Below are positions 26,107 to 36,431 of a stretch of 64,000 nt of DNA, in pieces (the stretch's first letter is position 1; each line of letters opens with the position of its first letter). The translations under genes were made by a program, and so were the position numbers. The DNA comes from Aquilaria yunnanensis. Taxonomy: Eukaryota > Streptophyta > Magnoliopsida > Malvales > Thymelaeaceae. Below the pieces are notes generated by a model. That model saw nothing but the letters and a program-made list of their open reading frames with translations, did no database searches and was not told where the DNA came from. The stretch lies in contig CM077594.1 of the NCBI GenBank assembly GCA_039654915.1, forward strand, positions 93,014,893-93,078,892, in the 5' to 3' direction.

Positions 26107-26932
26107 CTGAAAAGTGAGTAAGAAGAAGCCAGTTGTCAATGAAAAGCTTTAGTGTGTCATACAAAAGGAAACATAGACATATTCTACAAGAAAAATTGTT
26201 CAAAATGTGGTTCAGAATGTTCATGATGTTGAAATTGATGCTCACAATCTCACTGAGCAACGCAAAGCAAATATTATGAAGATTCATAAGCTATATGACT
26301 AAATAAGACAAAACAACACAACTATATATACCAAAGAAAAGCAAGTTGTAAACCTTTATTTCTCATAAAATGTGTCATAAAATTGGGGACCAGTTAGAGG
26401 TGCAAACCGACCTCAACTCTAGACTCCATTAAAAGTAACATCAGGAGGTCATCTTTAAAAGTAACCTCAATCATAATAAGGGTGTATCTTTGAGAGATGC
26501 TTAGAATAACAAAAAACCAATGGAGTAGGCATGGTACCTTAGTAAGATAGGTGAACACTGGATGAAGAATAAGGTTCCCCCAATAGTAGCTAAAGTAACC
26601 ACAATTTGCACAAAAAACAATGGTGGCCTTCGAAGTATTCCTGAAGCACAAGATGATTATTGGACAAGATGAATAGATGATAGGTGTTGGAATGTTTCAA
26701 GCTGGATAACACCAGGTACAGTCATTAAACTAAGAAACTAATTGTACACATGTCCCATATGAACAAACAATTGGCAGTATCACAGAAGACAAACAGAGGA
26801 GAAACAAACAATAAGAAGCAGTGCACAATCAAATCCATATAAACTAAACACAGTGGCTTCAAATCCCTATGGAAATTAACAATGGCAGAAACGAACAACA
26901 TCAGACGCATAAACGAAAAACATCAGACTTAC

Positions 26933-27174
26933 TATTGTTGATTGGTAGTTCAAATCGCGAAGCAGGAAGGGACTTTCATGGCCAGTCGTCGCTCCTACTG
27001 CGGCGATTACAATGTCAACAACAACAAGTTGATGTCCGAAACTAACATGGTAGAAAGAATAAATCAAAATGCCGCTCGAAGGCGAACCCTAAATAGTACT
27101 AATGATTCGAGCCTAAATTCGATTTCAAGTGAATGTGAGAGTGGTTTACCTGAAATAGAAACGATTTGAACCAT
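26933..27174 (-). pseudogene. possible first exons of the captured chimeric gene
   Basis: An ATG at 27172-27174 opens a 25-nt exon (MVQIVSIS, then a split codon) with a GT donor at 27149-27148. Exon 26933-26997 follows with an AG acceptor and GT donor and stays in frame (GATTGHESPFLLRDLNYQST). It ends in phase 0, as needed by the exon at 26106. The protein is unrecognised. The position next to the right subterminal repeats would place the promoter in or near the transposon end. This is a splice-phase model, not a homology call. Confidence 0.35.
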
Positions 27175-27329
27175 GATTCCGAGTTTCAACGTAATCGTGC
27201 CGGTGGAGAGGACCGATCGACTCGTGGGAAGCAGAGAAGGGGGATCGTTCTTGCACCGTATGTCGTTTTAGGGGAGCCTCGCGTAAGTGAGAAAGCTGAG
27301 CTGGGGAAATAAAAGGATTGAAGTTGCGA

Positions 27330-29090
27330 CGGCGAACCCTCGCAACAATAGCGACGGCAAAATGTCGCAAAGCCTTTTACCGACATGTGGCCTTCGCTAA
27401 CCATTGTAATACATTTACGCCAAATTATAAAATGGCTAAGCCTCTGCCAATAAACGTATTAAAATTAATTTAATTTTAATTAACATGATTTTTTATTAAA
27501 TTACCTAAATTTTCTTAAAAGAGTTTAGCTCAGTAAATAGATAAATAATTCTAATTACCCAAGTTATAATTTGTAAACACAAAATTTAACCAGATACTCA
27601 CATATAACGAAACAAAATTGTGAAAAAATTAACATAAACAATAACTAAATCAAATTTAACATAAACAATAATATTATGTTTATTAATCAAGAATTTAACA
27701 TTGCTAAGGCCAAGCAAAAATCAATTGAATTTCAATTGATTTTCACTTCTTTTTTTCCTTTTCTAGAAAATTAATTAAGATAGATAATTTTGTTAACCTA
27801 AATTATAACCTAAATTTTTTACCATAAACACATAGATCCATATATCTGAATTAAAAAAATCCTAAGTGTTGGAACTAATCTATACGAGTGAGGGTTGCGT
27901 GTAGAAAAATTTACCTGATACGTAGTGAAGGGTATTAGGATTTTTGCGAGAGCAAATCGTAAATAAATAAGCCTTCGCTAAATTAGCGAAGGTAACCCGT
28001 AACTAGCACTACATAAAATTTAGTGACGGCTAACCTTCGCTAAATTAGCGAGGGCAAGGCATCACTAACTTTAGTGACGTCTAACCGTCGCTAACTTAGT
28101 GAGGGAAAGCCGTCACTAACACTATCACTAATTTAGTGACGGTTAGCCTTTGGTAAATTAGCGAGGGCAAGCCGTCACTAAATTTAATGACACATACCCG
28201 TCGCTAAATTAGTGAGGGCAAGACGTCACTACCAAGATTCTAAATTAGTGACGGTTAGCCTTCGCTAAAGTAGCAAGGGCAACCTGTCACTAAACTTAGT
28301 GAGGGCTACTGTCACTAAATTAGCGACGGTAAGCCTTCACTAACTATATCCAATTATTTTGGTACGCATACCCTTCGCTAACTTACTCAGCGCAAACCGT
28401 TCGTATAAGTTACTGACAGGTAACCATCACTCTTAAAACTTTATTCTTACATTTTATGAAAAATAACTGAGTTAGTTAATAAATCTTTTAACCATAAAAT
28501 AAAATTTAGTAACAGTTATAGTTTTTTTGTACACACATATGGATACATCGATCCATACTTTTTAATTACAAAGTAAACTGAAAGCAATTAAAATTTATCA
28601 TTATCAAAAAAAATGAAAAAATACGAGGCTGAAAATTCTCATAAAAAGCCAGTCATAATTAATCATCGCTAGTCTTTGGAATATTACCAACTAAAGCTGC
28701 ATGTAATTTTTGAATGGCTCACTAAAATTAGCGACGGCTAATACTCACTAAATTAGCGAAGGCAAAGAGTCGCTAAATTAGCGAAGGCAAAGAGTCGCTA
28801 AATTAGCGACGGCAAATAGTCGCAAAACATCCGGTGAAAGATTAGCGACGGCTGAACGTCGCTAATTTTTAGCGACGTATTATCGTCGCTAAAATTAGCG
28901 ACTACCTGCCTTCGCTAACTTAGAGAAGGCAAGCCGTCACCAAAATTAGCGACTACCTGCCTTCGCTAAATTAGCGACGGCAACACGTCGCTAAAAATTA
29001 GCGACGCATAGCCGTCGCTAAACTTTCACCAGACTTTTAGTGACTATTTGCCGTCGCTAATTTGCGACCGTTTTTAGCCGTCGCTAAATG
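27330..29090. repeat. CACTA-1 right subterminal repeat array
   Basis: Copies of TTAGCGACGGC, TTCGCTAAATTAGCGA and GCCGTCGCTAA in both orientations, dense at 27960-28420 and 28730-29090, with a small outlying cluster at 27330-27400. They use the same motif core as the left array but mostly as inverted pairs, not a regular 24-bp tandem. They are probably transposase or accessory-protein binding sites. Confidence 0.82.
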
Positions 29091-29403
29091 CGGTTTTTCT
29101 AGAAGTGTTTGTATCCTATACTATGACTATATATTTGCTTGCTTGTTCTTGTATCCATTTGTTGAAATTCATCGGTGCTTTCGTTCGGTTGTTACTTCAA
29201 CTGATTGGTCTTGCTTTGGGTGGGATGGTGATTCAGTGGGTAACACTTATTCAACATAGTTGGTCTCAATTCCTAAACATTTTTCGTCTTCCTGCAAGTG
29301 GAGATTTTGACTCTCTACATGATGATGTGCTAGTCCAAATCTTAAGCAGGGTCCCAAATATAGCCAACATATTTAATTATTTGTATTTTCAAGTTAATTA
29401 AAT

Positions 29404-29929
29404 ATTTGATTTTGGATGTTCACAACAAGTCACGTCTTCTACAAATATATTCAAAGAGGCATTTTTCATCAAAAAGGCTATCACTCTATTCTTCAGTGAT
29501 AACTGATGCCCAGCGGCATCTTCGTTGGAAGACATCGTGACTTCAGGAGGGACTTCCTGAGAGGGAGAACGTCTGGAGCCTACATTTCCCAGGGGAGTGT
29601 GCCTGTAAAACTTGTAAAAGAGAGTTAGGAGGTCCCCGGGATCTTTTTCCTGGGAAGAGCCTCCGACGGCCAAGTCAATGTCCTGAGAGGTGAAAGAAGG
29701 GGAGCACTAAGAGGTTTAGTGGCCTTGCCTGTTTGTATTTTCTCAGGGGGAGAGGGTCGGATTGGGTCATCCCTTTCCCAGGGCCTGTTCCCTGGTATTT
29801 ATAGGAGTTCCCAGCCCGTTCAGATCATGACACGTGTTCGGTCGGATGTTCTCTGTGTTTCCGAGCGTAGGGGACAAGTAGCCTTTTGCAGGCTCCTTGA
29901 GCCTTGAGCGGAGACAGGTCGTGACAAAA
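29404..29929. other. GC-richer repeat block, left part, possibly a solo LTR cut by hAT
   Basis: Less AT-rich than its surroundings and without a convincing gene. A TATA-like GGTATTTATAGG at about 29793-29804 resembles LTR promoters. The similar-composition sequence at 33077-33530 appears to be its continuation across the hAT insertion. I could not find clear TG...CA ends or a 5-bp duplication. Confidence 0.35.
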
Positions 29930-29937
29930 TCTGGATG

Positions 29938-32900
29938 TAGAGGTGGAAGGTGGGCCGGGTTGGCCCAGATCGAACTGGGACCGCCCCGCAGTCAAACCCG
30001 CCCCGCCCCGCCCCGCCCCGCAAGAGGGCCGCAATTTTATGGGCCCAATAGGAGGAGGGGGACGCAAAAAAGACCGGCCCGGACCAGGCAAACCCGTCAG
30101 CCCGGACCACCGACCCGGACCGGACCGCCCCGCCCCGCCCCGCCCTGCCGACCCACGCACAACGGCTCCCTGCATAACGTAAACCTGCAAAAAAAATTTA
30201 AAAAAAAGGGCTAATTACACAGCAGGCCCTCCAACAGTTTTATGCTCCATTTCAGCCCCCAAAATTTCATTTTTGCCCCTCCCAACAACTAAATTTCAAG
30301 GACTTTTTGGTCAAACTAATTTTTCCCCTCCCCCTATAAATACCAATGCCATTTTCACTCAATCCTCACACAATCACTTAACCTCTCTTCTTCATCTACT
30401 ATATTCTCTCAACCATTCTCCTTATTTTCTTAATTTCTTCCAAATTTCTTACTAATCTCTCCCTAATATCTTCATAATCCTCTCTTGATTTTGCATTAAT
30501 CACTACTATTAGTACGTGAGTCATGGCTTCAAAAGGAAAGGGCAAGTCAACAGATAGTTCATCTTCCCGCAACACCGGCCTCCGAGCCTTGTTCCGTCGT
30601 CGATCTGGGCCCGCCGATAAAGGCATTTCAATTCAAGAGTTTCATGACGATGATGCCGGAATCGATATGACGAATTACGATTTGGGTCTCGACGATCAAT
30701 TATTCGATGATGAAGTGGAAGAGTTGGATGCGATGGCGTCTGGGAATCCGTCAACAGAACCGACGCCTACAAGTCATGAACCCGGCGTGGAGGGAACTCA
30801 AGCACAAGGTAAATCCACGAGACTAACTACTTGGGTTTGGGAGCATTATGAGCTCATAAACGAAGGGGAGTCGAGGTACGGAAAATGCAAACATTGCGGG
30901 AAAAATTTTGTGTATAGAAAGAATTCCGGCACTGGAACGCTGAAGAGGCATCTTGAAAATCAAATTGCTAACGTCCTCCCTAATACCGGGACTAGTTCTG
31001 GAGGACAAACACAACTTGGGTCTACAACCGACGCCGGCGGACCAGGTATATTTCGTTTTAACCAACAATCTTGTAGAGAAGGTATGGTAAATTGGATGAT
31101 GCTTACCGAAAAACCTTTTTCACAAGCTGAAGATGTCCACCTAGAATCTTGGATAAAATCACAATTAAATCCTGCATTTAGAAAAGTATCTAGGAAAACT
31201 GCTAGGAAAGAAAGCTTTAGACAATTTGAAACCGGAAAATCAGATTTGCAAGCATATTTTTCTGCTCTTGATCATTGTGTAGCATTTACTTCTGATATGT
31301 GGACATCACCTATAGGTCAATCATTCTATTGTGTTACTTCTCATTGGATTCATTCTGATTGGATAATGCAAAAATGAATTTTGTCATTTAAGGTTATTGA
31401 AACAGATCATACTGGTTTTCAAATATTTAATCGTATTTTAGAAACTTTACGTGATTATTTTTGTACTGATAAAGGTCTGTGCATTTCATTTGATAATGCT
31501 TCAAATAATGATGTTGCTGCTCGCCTTTTGAGTCAAAACTTAAAACTACCGCTCAACGGTGCATTTTTTCACGTTAGATGCATGTGTCATATTTTAAACA
31601 TTTGTGTGCAAAAAGGTTTAGAAGTTCTCCAAAATGAGATTTTGCCTATTCGAAACTCATTAAAATATTTGATGTCCAGACCTGCTATTTTTCGTGAATT
31701 TAAAAGCTTTTGTATTGAAAATCAAAAACCATTTTCTTAGAAACGGTTTAAATTGGATTGCCCAACCCGCTAGAACTCCACATTTTTTATGTTGCAAGAT
31801 GCATTACCGTATGCAAATTTGTTGTCACATTTCATGAATTTACAAATGGGTTCTGAATTTCTTACGACTGAAATTTGGGAGAAATGTTCCAAAACCGGTG
31901 AATTGCTTAAGTTTTTTTACGAGGCAACTGAATTTTTCTCTGGTGTTTACTACCCAACAAGTCATCAAGTTTTGTTTCATTTAGTGAACATCACATATGC
32001 TTTACATCAATTTAAAAATGATGAGTTGTTAAAACTGACTGTCGAAGCCATGCGGGCTAAGTGGCTTCAATATTTCTCAAACATTCCACCTATCTTTTTA
32101 GTCACTTCTTTACTTGACCCGTATGTAAAATTAACGGGCACAACAAAACTGCTTGAAGGAATTTTTCATACTTATTTAGAATGTCTCATATAAATGTTTT
32201 GGCTATGTCTGCTTCTGCTTCCGAGTACTTGCATTCTTTATATAAGTTATATTGTGAGCGGCATTCGGATAAGGTAAGATCCGAAGCTTCTCAAACTGAG
32301 CCTCCAAGGAGATCAATCTCCTCAAGATTCAACCCGGCGCTCCAAATGCTCAAACGACCTCGACCGATGACATCGGGATTAGCTGAGGTCGATGACTATC
32401 TTAACACATCATTTGAGACAAGCGACCTCGACATCTTGGAGTGGTGGAAACAAAAGAGATCAAGATTTCCGATCTTGTCGATAATCGCACAAGAAATTCT
32501 TGCCGTTCCAGTATCGACCGTCTCATCTGAGGCAGCGTTTAGTGCCGGAAAACGGGTGATAACAGAAAAACGGTCAAGATTGACACCCGACGCGGTAGAA
32601 GTATGCGTGTGCAACCGAGATTGGGGCCTCGCAGCACTCCGGCATCAAGACCAAAAGAGTTCGGATGATGAGGTAATATCTGATACCGAGAGTTGAATTT
32701 TTTTCTTTCAATCATACATGTAGTTTGTATTTGATCTGATTATGCTGTTCAACACAGATCATAAGTTTCTATTATTTATCATTTTTGGAACGTTTTTGCC
32801 ATTTCAAAATGTAAGGCACGTTCCGATTATTTGTAAGTGCCGTTTGACTTTTTAACTTAATAAAACTTACACCGGGGGTGGTGTTTTTTCTTAAAAATAT

Positions 32901-33068
32901 TTATGACTTATATAATTAATAATTGTTCTATTTTATATATATATATTTTTTAACAAAAAAAATGAAACCCGCCCCGCCCCGCCCCGAGACCGGCGTCGCC
33001 CCGCCTAGAGCCGGTCCGTGCCCGGGCCTCAAGACCCAGGCCCAGGACCGGCCCGGTTCCCACCTCTA
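29938..33068 (+). mobile_element. hAT transposon (3.1 kb), RICESLEEPER-like
   Basis: The ends are TAGAGGTGGAAGGTGGGCCG (left) and, inverted at the right, TAGAGGTGGGAACCGGGCCG. They are flanked by TCTGGATG (29930-29937) and CCTGGATG (33069-33076), an 8-bp duplication with one C/T difference. GC-rich GCCCCGCCCCG runs (29995-30150, 32970-33000) form the subterminal region. A single transposase gene lies inside on the plus strand and is broken. Confidence 0.88.
30523..32696 (+). pseudogene. hAT transposase (BED zinc finger, RNase H-like, hATC), broken
   Basis: From ATG 30523 the frame gives a disordered acidic N-terminus, then a BED zinc finger (YGKCKHCGKNFVYRKNSGTG, LKRHL). The RNase H-like catalytic region follows (CVAFTSDMWTSPIGQSFYCV, CISFDNASNNDVAARLL, MCHILNICVQKGL). 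The C-terminal hAT dimerisation domain comes last (LDILEWWKQKRSRFPILS, ILAVPVSTVSSEAAFSAGKR). Three in-frame stops interrupt it: TGA 31375-31377 (probably Arg CGA), TAG 31738-31740, and a TAG near 31771 in the PTRWNST motif (Trp TGG). A frame shift near 32175 moves the last 170 codons to another frame. The final stop is at 32694-32696. Such transposases cut and rejoin hAT ends in the nucleus; this one cannot. Confidence 0.88.
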
Positions 33069-33076
33069 CCTGGATG

Positions 33077-33530
33077 GCGTCAGCGTGTCAGACCGCCGTT
33101 TGGGGCGGTGTGTAACGCCTGTGGGCAACATGTCAGAGGCTCCTTAAATGCTCATTCGTACTCCCGAGGTCCTCTAGGCGAGGTCATTCTTTGGTACGGA
33201 TGACCTTCTTCGGTAGTTATGCTTTGTAGTTCGGGAAGTCCCCTGGTTCGAGGGTTCCGCCTTCGGGGAAGTTCTCTCCTGCTTGCAATAGCTGGTTCTT
33301 TATCCCCGAAGGCGATCCGCTTGGTCCCCCGAGGGAGCCGGCGATACCTTTGAAACGCCTAGCGTATTAGCCGAAGTCCCGACTTCGTGGTATCTGACTT
33401 CGCTCCTTCCGAAGTCAGTGATAGTGCCTCTTTCGGATGACACCAGGCTTCCCGACCATGTTTTCATTAGGAAGTATGTACTGAGAAAGGCGATAGCCCT
33501 TCGGCTTTGAATAACCAAGTACATCTTAAT
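33077..33530. other. GC-richer repeat block, right part
   Basis: Continuation of the block at 29404-29929, rich in words such as CCGAAGTC and CTTCGGGG. The only sizeable frame (33300-33524, minus) shows no known motif. Confidence 0.35.
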
Positions 33531-34816
33531 TTTCGCATTAATTCTATATCATGAAAAATAAAGTGCTCATTAGTTGTATATTAAATTTCCTTCATTGTGC
33601 ATTTTAATTTCCATGTATTAAAGTGCACATGTACACCAACATATGATGTGACCACATCAAGTAATAGTAAAACAAGTATATCTTAGTGCGTGTATAAAAT
33701 TTAGTAATCATTCCTGATAACTAAATTTCAACAGTAGGTGACCTCCTCGAATGTCAACGTGCATGTAGAAATGGCGACCTTTAACTTTTGCACATCATTT
33801 TGCTGAAATGTGTGTTCGACAGACAAGCTCAGTCATTCTTGTACAACAGTACTCTCCACTCCGTCCAAATTCACTGGAATGCTTTCTATTTGACAATGAA
33901 GGCAAAAGAGAGGTCACGGTAAAAAGAGTTTATATCAGTTTTCTTCGAGAAATTCAGAAAGCCTGCCCTCAGCTTCAAGGTTCTTGTGATGGATTACTTC
34001 TTTTTCTAAATGCATTATGTTCCAAGTTGAACATGTGCTTATCAGATCACCTGTTGAATCAGGTTGCATATGTGAGTTCTTTCATCATCCATTGACAAAG
34101 CAATGAATGCTACTTCATGTTACAGAGAAGGTAGGCAAGAAGATATGGCAGTACTTGATGTACGACCTCAAAGTCATGTGCTGGAGACATGTTGGCAGCT
34201 TTGGTCATACACCTCAAACTGCTAAATACCCAAGAACTGGTTTGCTTGTAGGTAACTTTCTCTGTTGGATGGTTGTTGATAGGATCTACGGCTCTAATCC
34301 TGAGTTCACTCCTTGCTATAAATCTATCATGGTATTTGATACTTGCACAGAGCAGTTCCATGTAATGGCTCACCCAAGAGATGCATGTGACTGACAATAT
34401 TCACATATGAAGGTGCAGTTAGTAGAAATTGAGGGGCAACTTTCATTTAGCACCTTGCATGAGTGGCTGCCCCATATATGGGTTCTAGAGGACTTTGCAA
34501 ACTGGATTTCGAAAGTGAATTATGATGTTAACCTAACCAGGTTTTGATTCTAGACCAATTAATATATCATGTCCCTTGACAGTTCACGTGCCTTAGTCAT
34601 ATTCATGTCGGCTATGCAAAAGATAATGAATTGGTTTTGGTTATAGCAACTGGAAAATTCTTAAAATATAATTTACTGACAAAGAGAGTCACAGAAATCA
34701 AGTTGCCAGGAGTTGCAACTCGTGCTATAGGGTTTGACAAGTTTTTCTTCTTTCATTTTGCTAGAAGCTTCATCTCTTTAAAAGATATTTATGGGAGCTC
34801 CTTAAGTCCTTATTAG

Positions 34817-35419
34817 ATAGTACCATATAGGAATGTTCATGAAGCAATGAGGAACTATGTAGGGGTGGTAGGGGCTCGAGTCCCACCAGTCCAACTTTGC
34901 TTCATGGCTTTGTGGTTGTGGGCTGTTAATTCTTCAGCTTTGTTATAAAATTCTCAAATGCTCTCATCTATATATCTTTTAATAAAGTATCTTGTATTTA
35001 TTCCTTTTTTTTATGTTGTTCTTAGCAATACCTTCAAGATTATCACAATGCTTTATTCAATGTGGAAACCAAGTTACTATGAAAATATATTTCCTTCAAA
35101 GGAACATTTAAGAAGAGTTGCTATCACTCCTATGATTTGGTTTCAGTCTTCCTTTTTTTTTCTTTGATGGTTTGTCACTTTTGTTAGTTATTTGGTTGGA
35201 TTGGACAAGGCTTAAAGCTTTTGGTTGTGTTGATTCTAACATAGCTAGAATGTTGTTTATTAACTTTTTCTGTCCCTTTTTGGATGAAAGAATGATGGAG
35301 AATAATGGGGTAGTATCTTTCTATGTCATGCTTTCCTTGGCATTTCTTTAGTCATATATGTCTTATTTGTCCCTGATAACTTATTGTTTTCTTCTAACAT
35401 GATCCGCTTTTTTTTTTTC
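34817..35419. other. spacer between F-box copies
   Basis: AT-rich with T runs. No gene or element is recognised. Confidence 0.4.
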
Positions 35420-35560
35420 TGATTATCTGCTCCATTGTAACTTGGTGCTTTTGAATTTGCACATGGATTCAACATTGTTGGTCTTAATTCCTGAATTGTT
35501 TTGAGTCCCAGAATATGCTAATCCAAATCTTAAGCAGGATCCTAGGTCAAGTGGACGACC

Positions 35561-35563
35561 TCC
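35561..35563. repeat. CACTA-2 target-site duplication TCC (left)
   Basis: TCC precedes CACTACT and is repeated at 45343-45345 after the right terminus. Removing one copy restores the F-box reading frame. Confidence 0.85.
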
Positions 35564-35584
35564 CACTACTAAAAAAATATGATT

Positions 35585-36048
35585 TTCCAACTGCCATTTC
35601 CAACTGCCAGCCGTTGGAAATGGACTGTTTCCAACGGCTGGCCGTTGGAAAATAGTCAGTTGGAAAATCATTCGTTGGAAGCTAATTTTCCAACTGCCCA
35701 GGAGTGAGCAGTTGGAAATTCCAACTGTCAGCCGTTGGAAAAAAAGCAGTTGGAGAATTTCCAACGGCTTTATTAATTTTTTTTTTTTTTTTGGTTTCCA
35801 ACTGCCTGAGCAGTTGGAAAAATTTCCAACGGCCTGAGCAGTTGGAAATTTTTAAGCCATTGGAAAATTTTCCAACGGCCTAAGCAGTTGGAAAAATTTC
35901 CAACTGCTCAGACAAAATGTGACAGTTGGAAATTTTCCAACTGCCTGACAGTTGGAAATTTTTGAAGCCATTGGAAAAATTTCCAACTGCCCAGGCCGTT
36001 GGAAAATGTGTAATATTCCAACAGCCACAGCAGTTGGAAAATTTTCCA
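35585..36048. repeat. CACTA-2 left subterminal repeats (CCAACTGC / GCCGTTGG)
   Basis: About 25-30 copies of TTTCCAACTGC or TTTCCAACGGC and their reverse complements GCAGTTGGAAA and GCCGTTGGAAA, often as facing pairs that can fold into short hairpins. Probably binding sites for the element's proteins. Confidence 0.85.
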
Positions 36049-36431
36049 GATTTTTTTTTTTAGCTTCGAAATATTTTTTTATTTATATTATTTATCTCTA
36101 TACTGTCCATTTCCAATCGAATGTATTATTTAAACGTTAACCTCGTATTATGCGGATACTGATATCGTTTGTAGTTAATTTTTTAAACTCGCAAAATTTC
36201 ATAAATTTTAATTACTAAGTGAATGTGTGTTAAAACAAACATACAGAATCCTTAAACTTACTAAGCCAAGTTGGAAATTTACTACTAAATCCACATGAGC
36301 ATGATATACCAGTAGAGTTTAAATTACATGCTTTCATAATCGAACTAAGTGAATGTTTGTCTATAAATACATATAGTAGCATGATATACCTGATCTATGC
36401 GTCATCCGATCCGGAGTCATCATCATCATCA

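Larger units (their letters stand above)
9328..29107 (-). mobile_element. CACTA-1: 19.8-kb CACTA (En/Spm) transposon with captured host exons
   Basis: The left end starts CACTACAAGGGAAAAGCC and runs into TTTAGCGACGGC. The right end, read inward on the minus strand, starts CACTTCTAGAAAAACCGC and runs into TTTAGCGACGGC. Both ends are flanked by TTT (9325-9327 and 29108-29110), matching the 3-bp duplication of CACTA elements. Inside, all on the minus strand, lie a TNP2-type transposase gene and a second Ptta/En/Spm gene, both damaged. Between about 17.2 and 27.2 kb are host-like exons and retroelement debris. Arrays of GCGACGGC / GCCGTCGC-type motifs fill both subterminal regions. The damaged transposase suggests that mobility, if any, would depend on a relative. 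Confidence 0.93.
29108..34816 (+). pseudogene. F-box/FBA gene, copy 1, split by insertions
   Basis: The N-terminal half of an F-box (SLHDDVLVQILSRVP) lies at about 29300-29350. The matching second half (GDLLECQRACRNG) lies at about 33737-33775 after 4.4 kb of inserted DNA. F-box-associated sequence follows: LFDNEGKREVTVKRVYISFL and LQGSCDGLLLFLNA (33880-34020), GLLVGNFLCWMVVD and CYKSIMVFDTCTEQFHVMAH (34230-34370), KVQLVEIEGQLSF and HIWVLEDFANWISKV (34408-34520), and FLKYNLLTKRVTEIKLPG (34650-34715). The pieces are in different frames, so stops and shifts separate them. Such proteins are substrate receptors of SCF ubiquitin ligases. This copy looks dead. CACTA-1 sits directly upstream. Confidence 0.7.

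Noticed and set aside
29820..30214. Several overlapping open frames on both strands in a GC-rich segment
   Set aside because: They come from the GCCCCGCCCCG subterminal repeats of the hAT element and have no protein motif.
31789..32193. Separate small transposase gene in the hAT
   Set aside because: It is in the same frame as the upstream pieces and belongs to the one broken transposase gene.
34865..34900. CTCGAGTCCC resembling a tRNA T-arm
   Set aside because: No acceptor stem, D-arm or anticodon arm is present around it.
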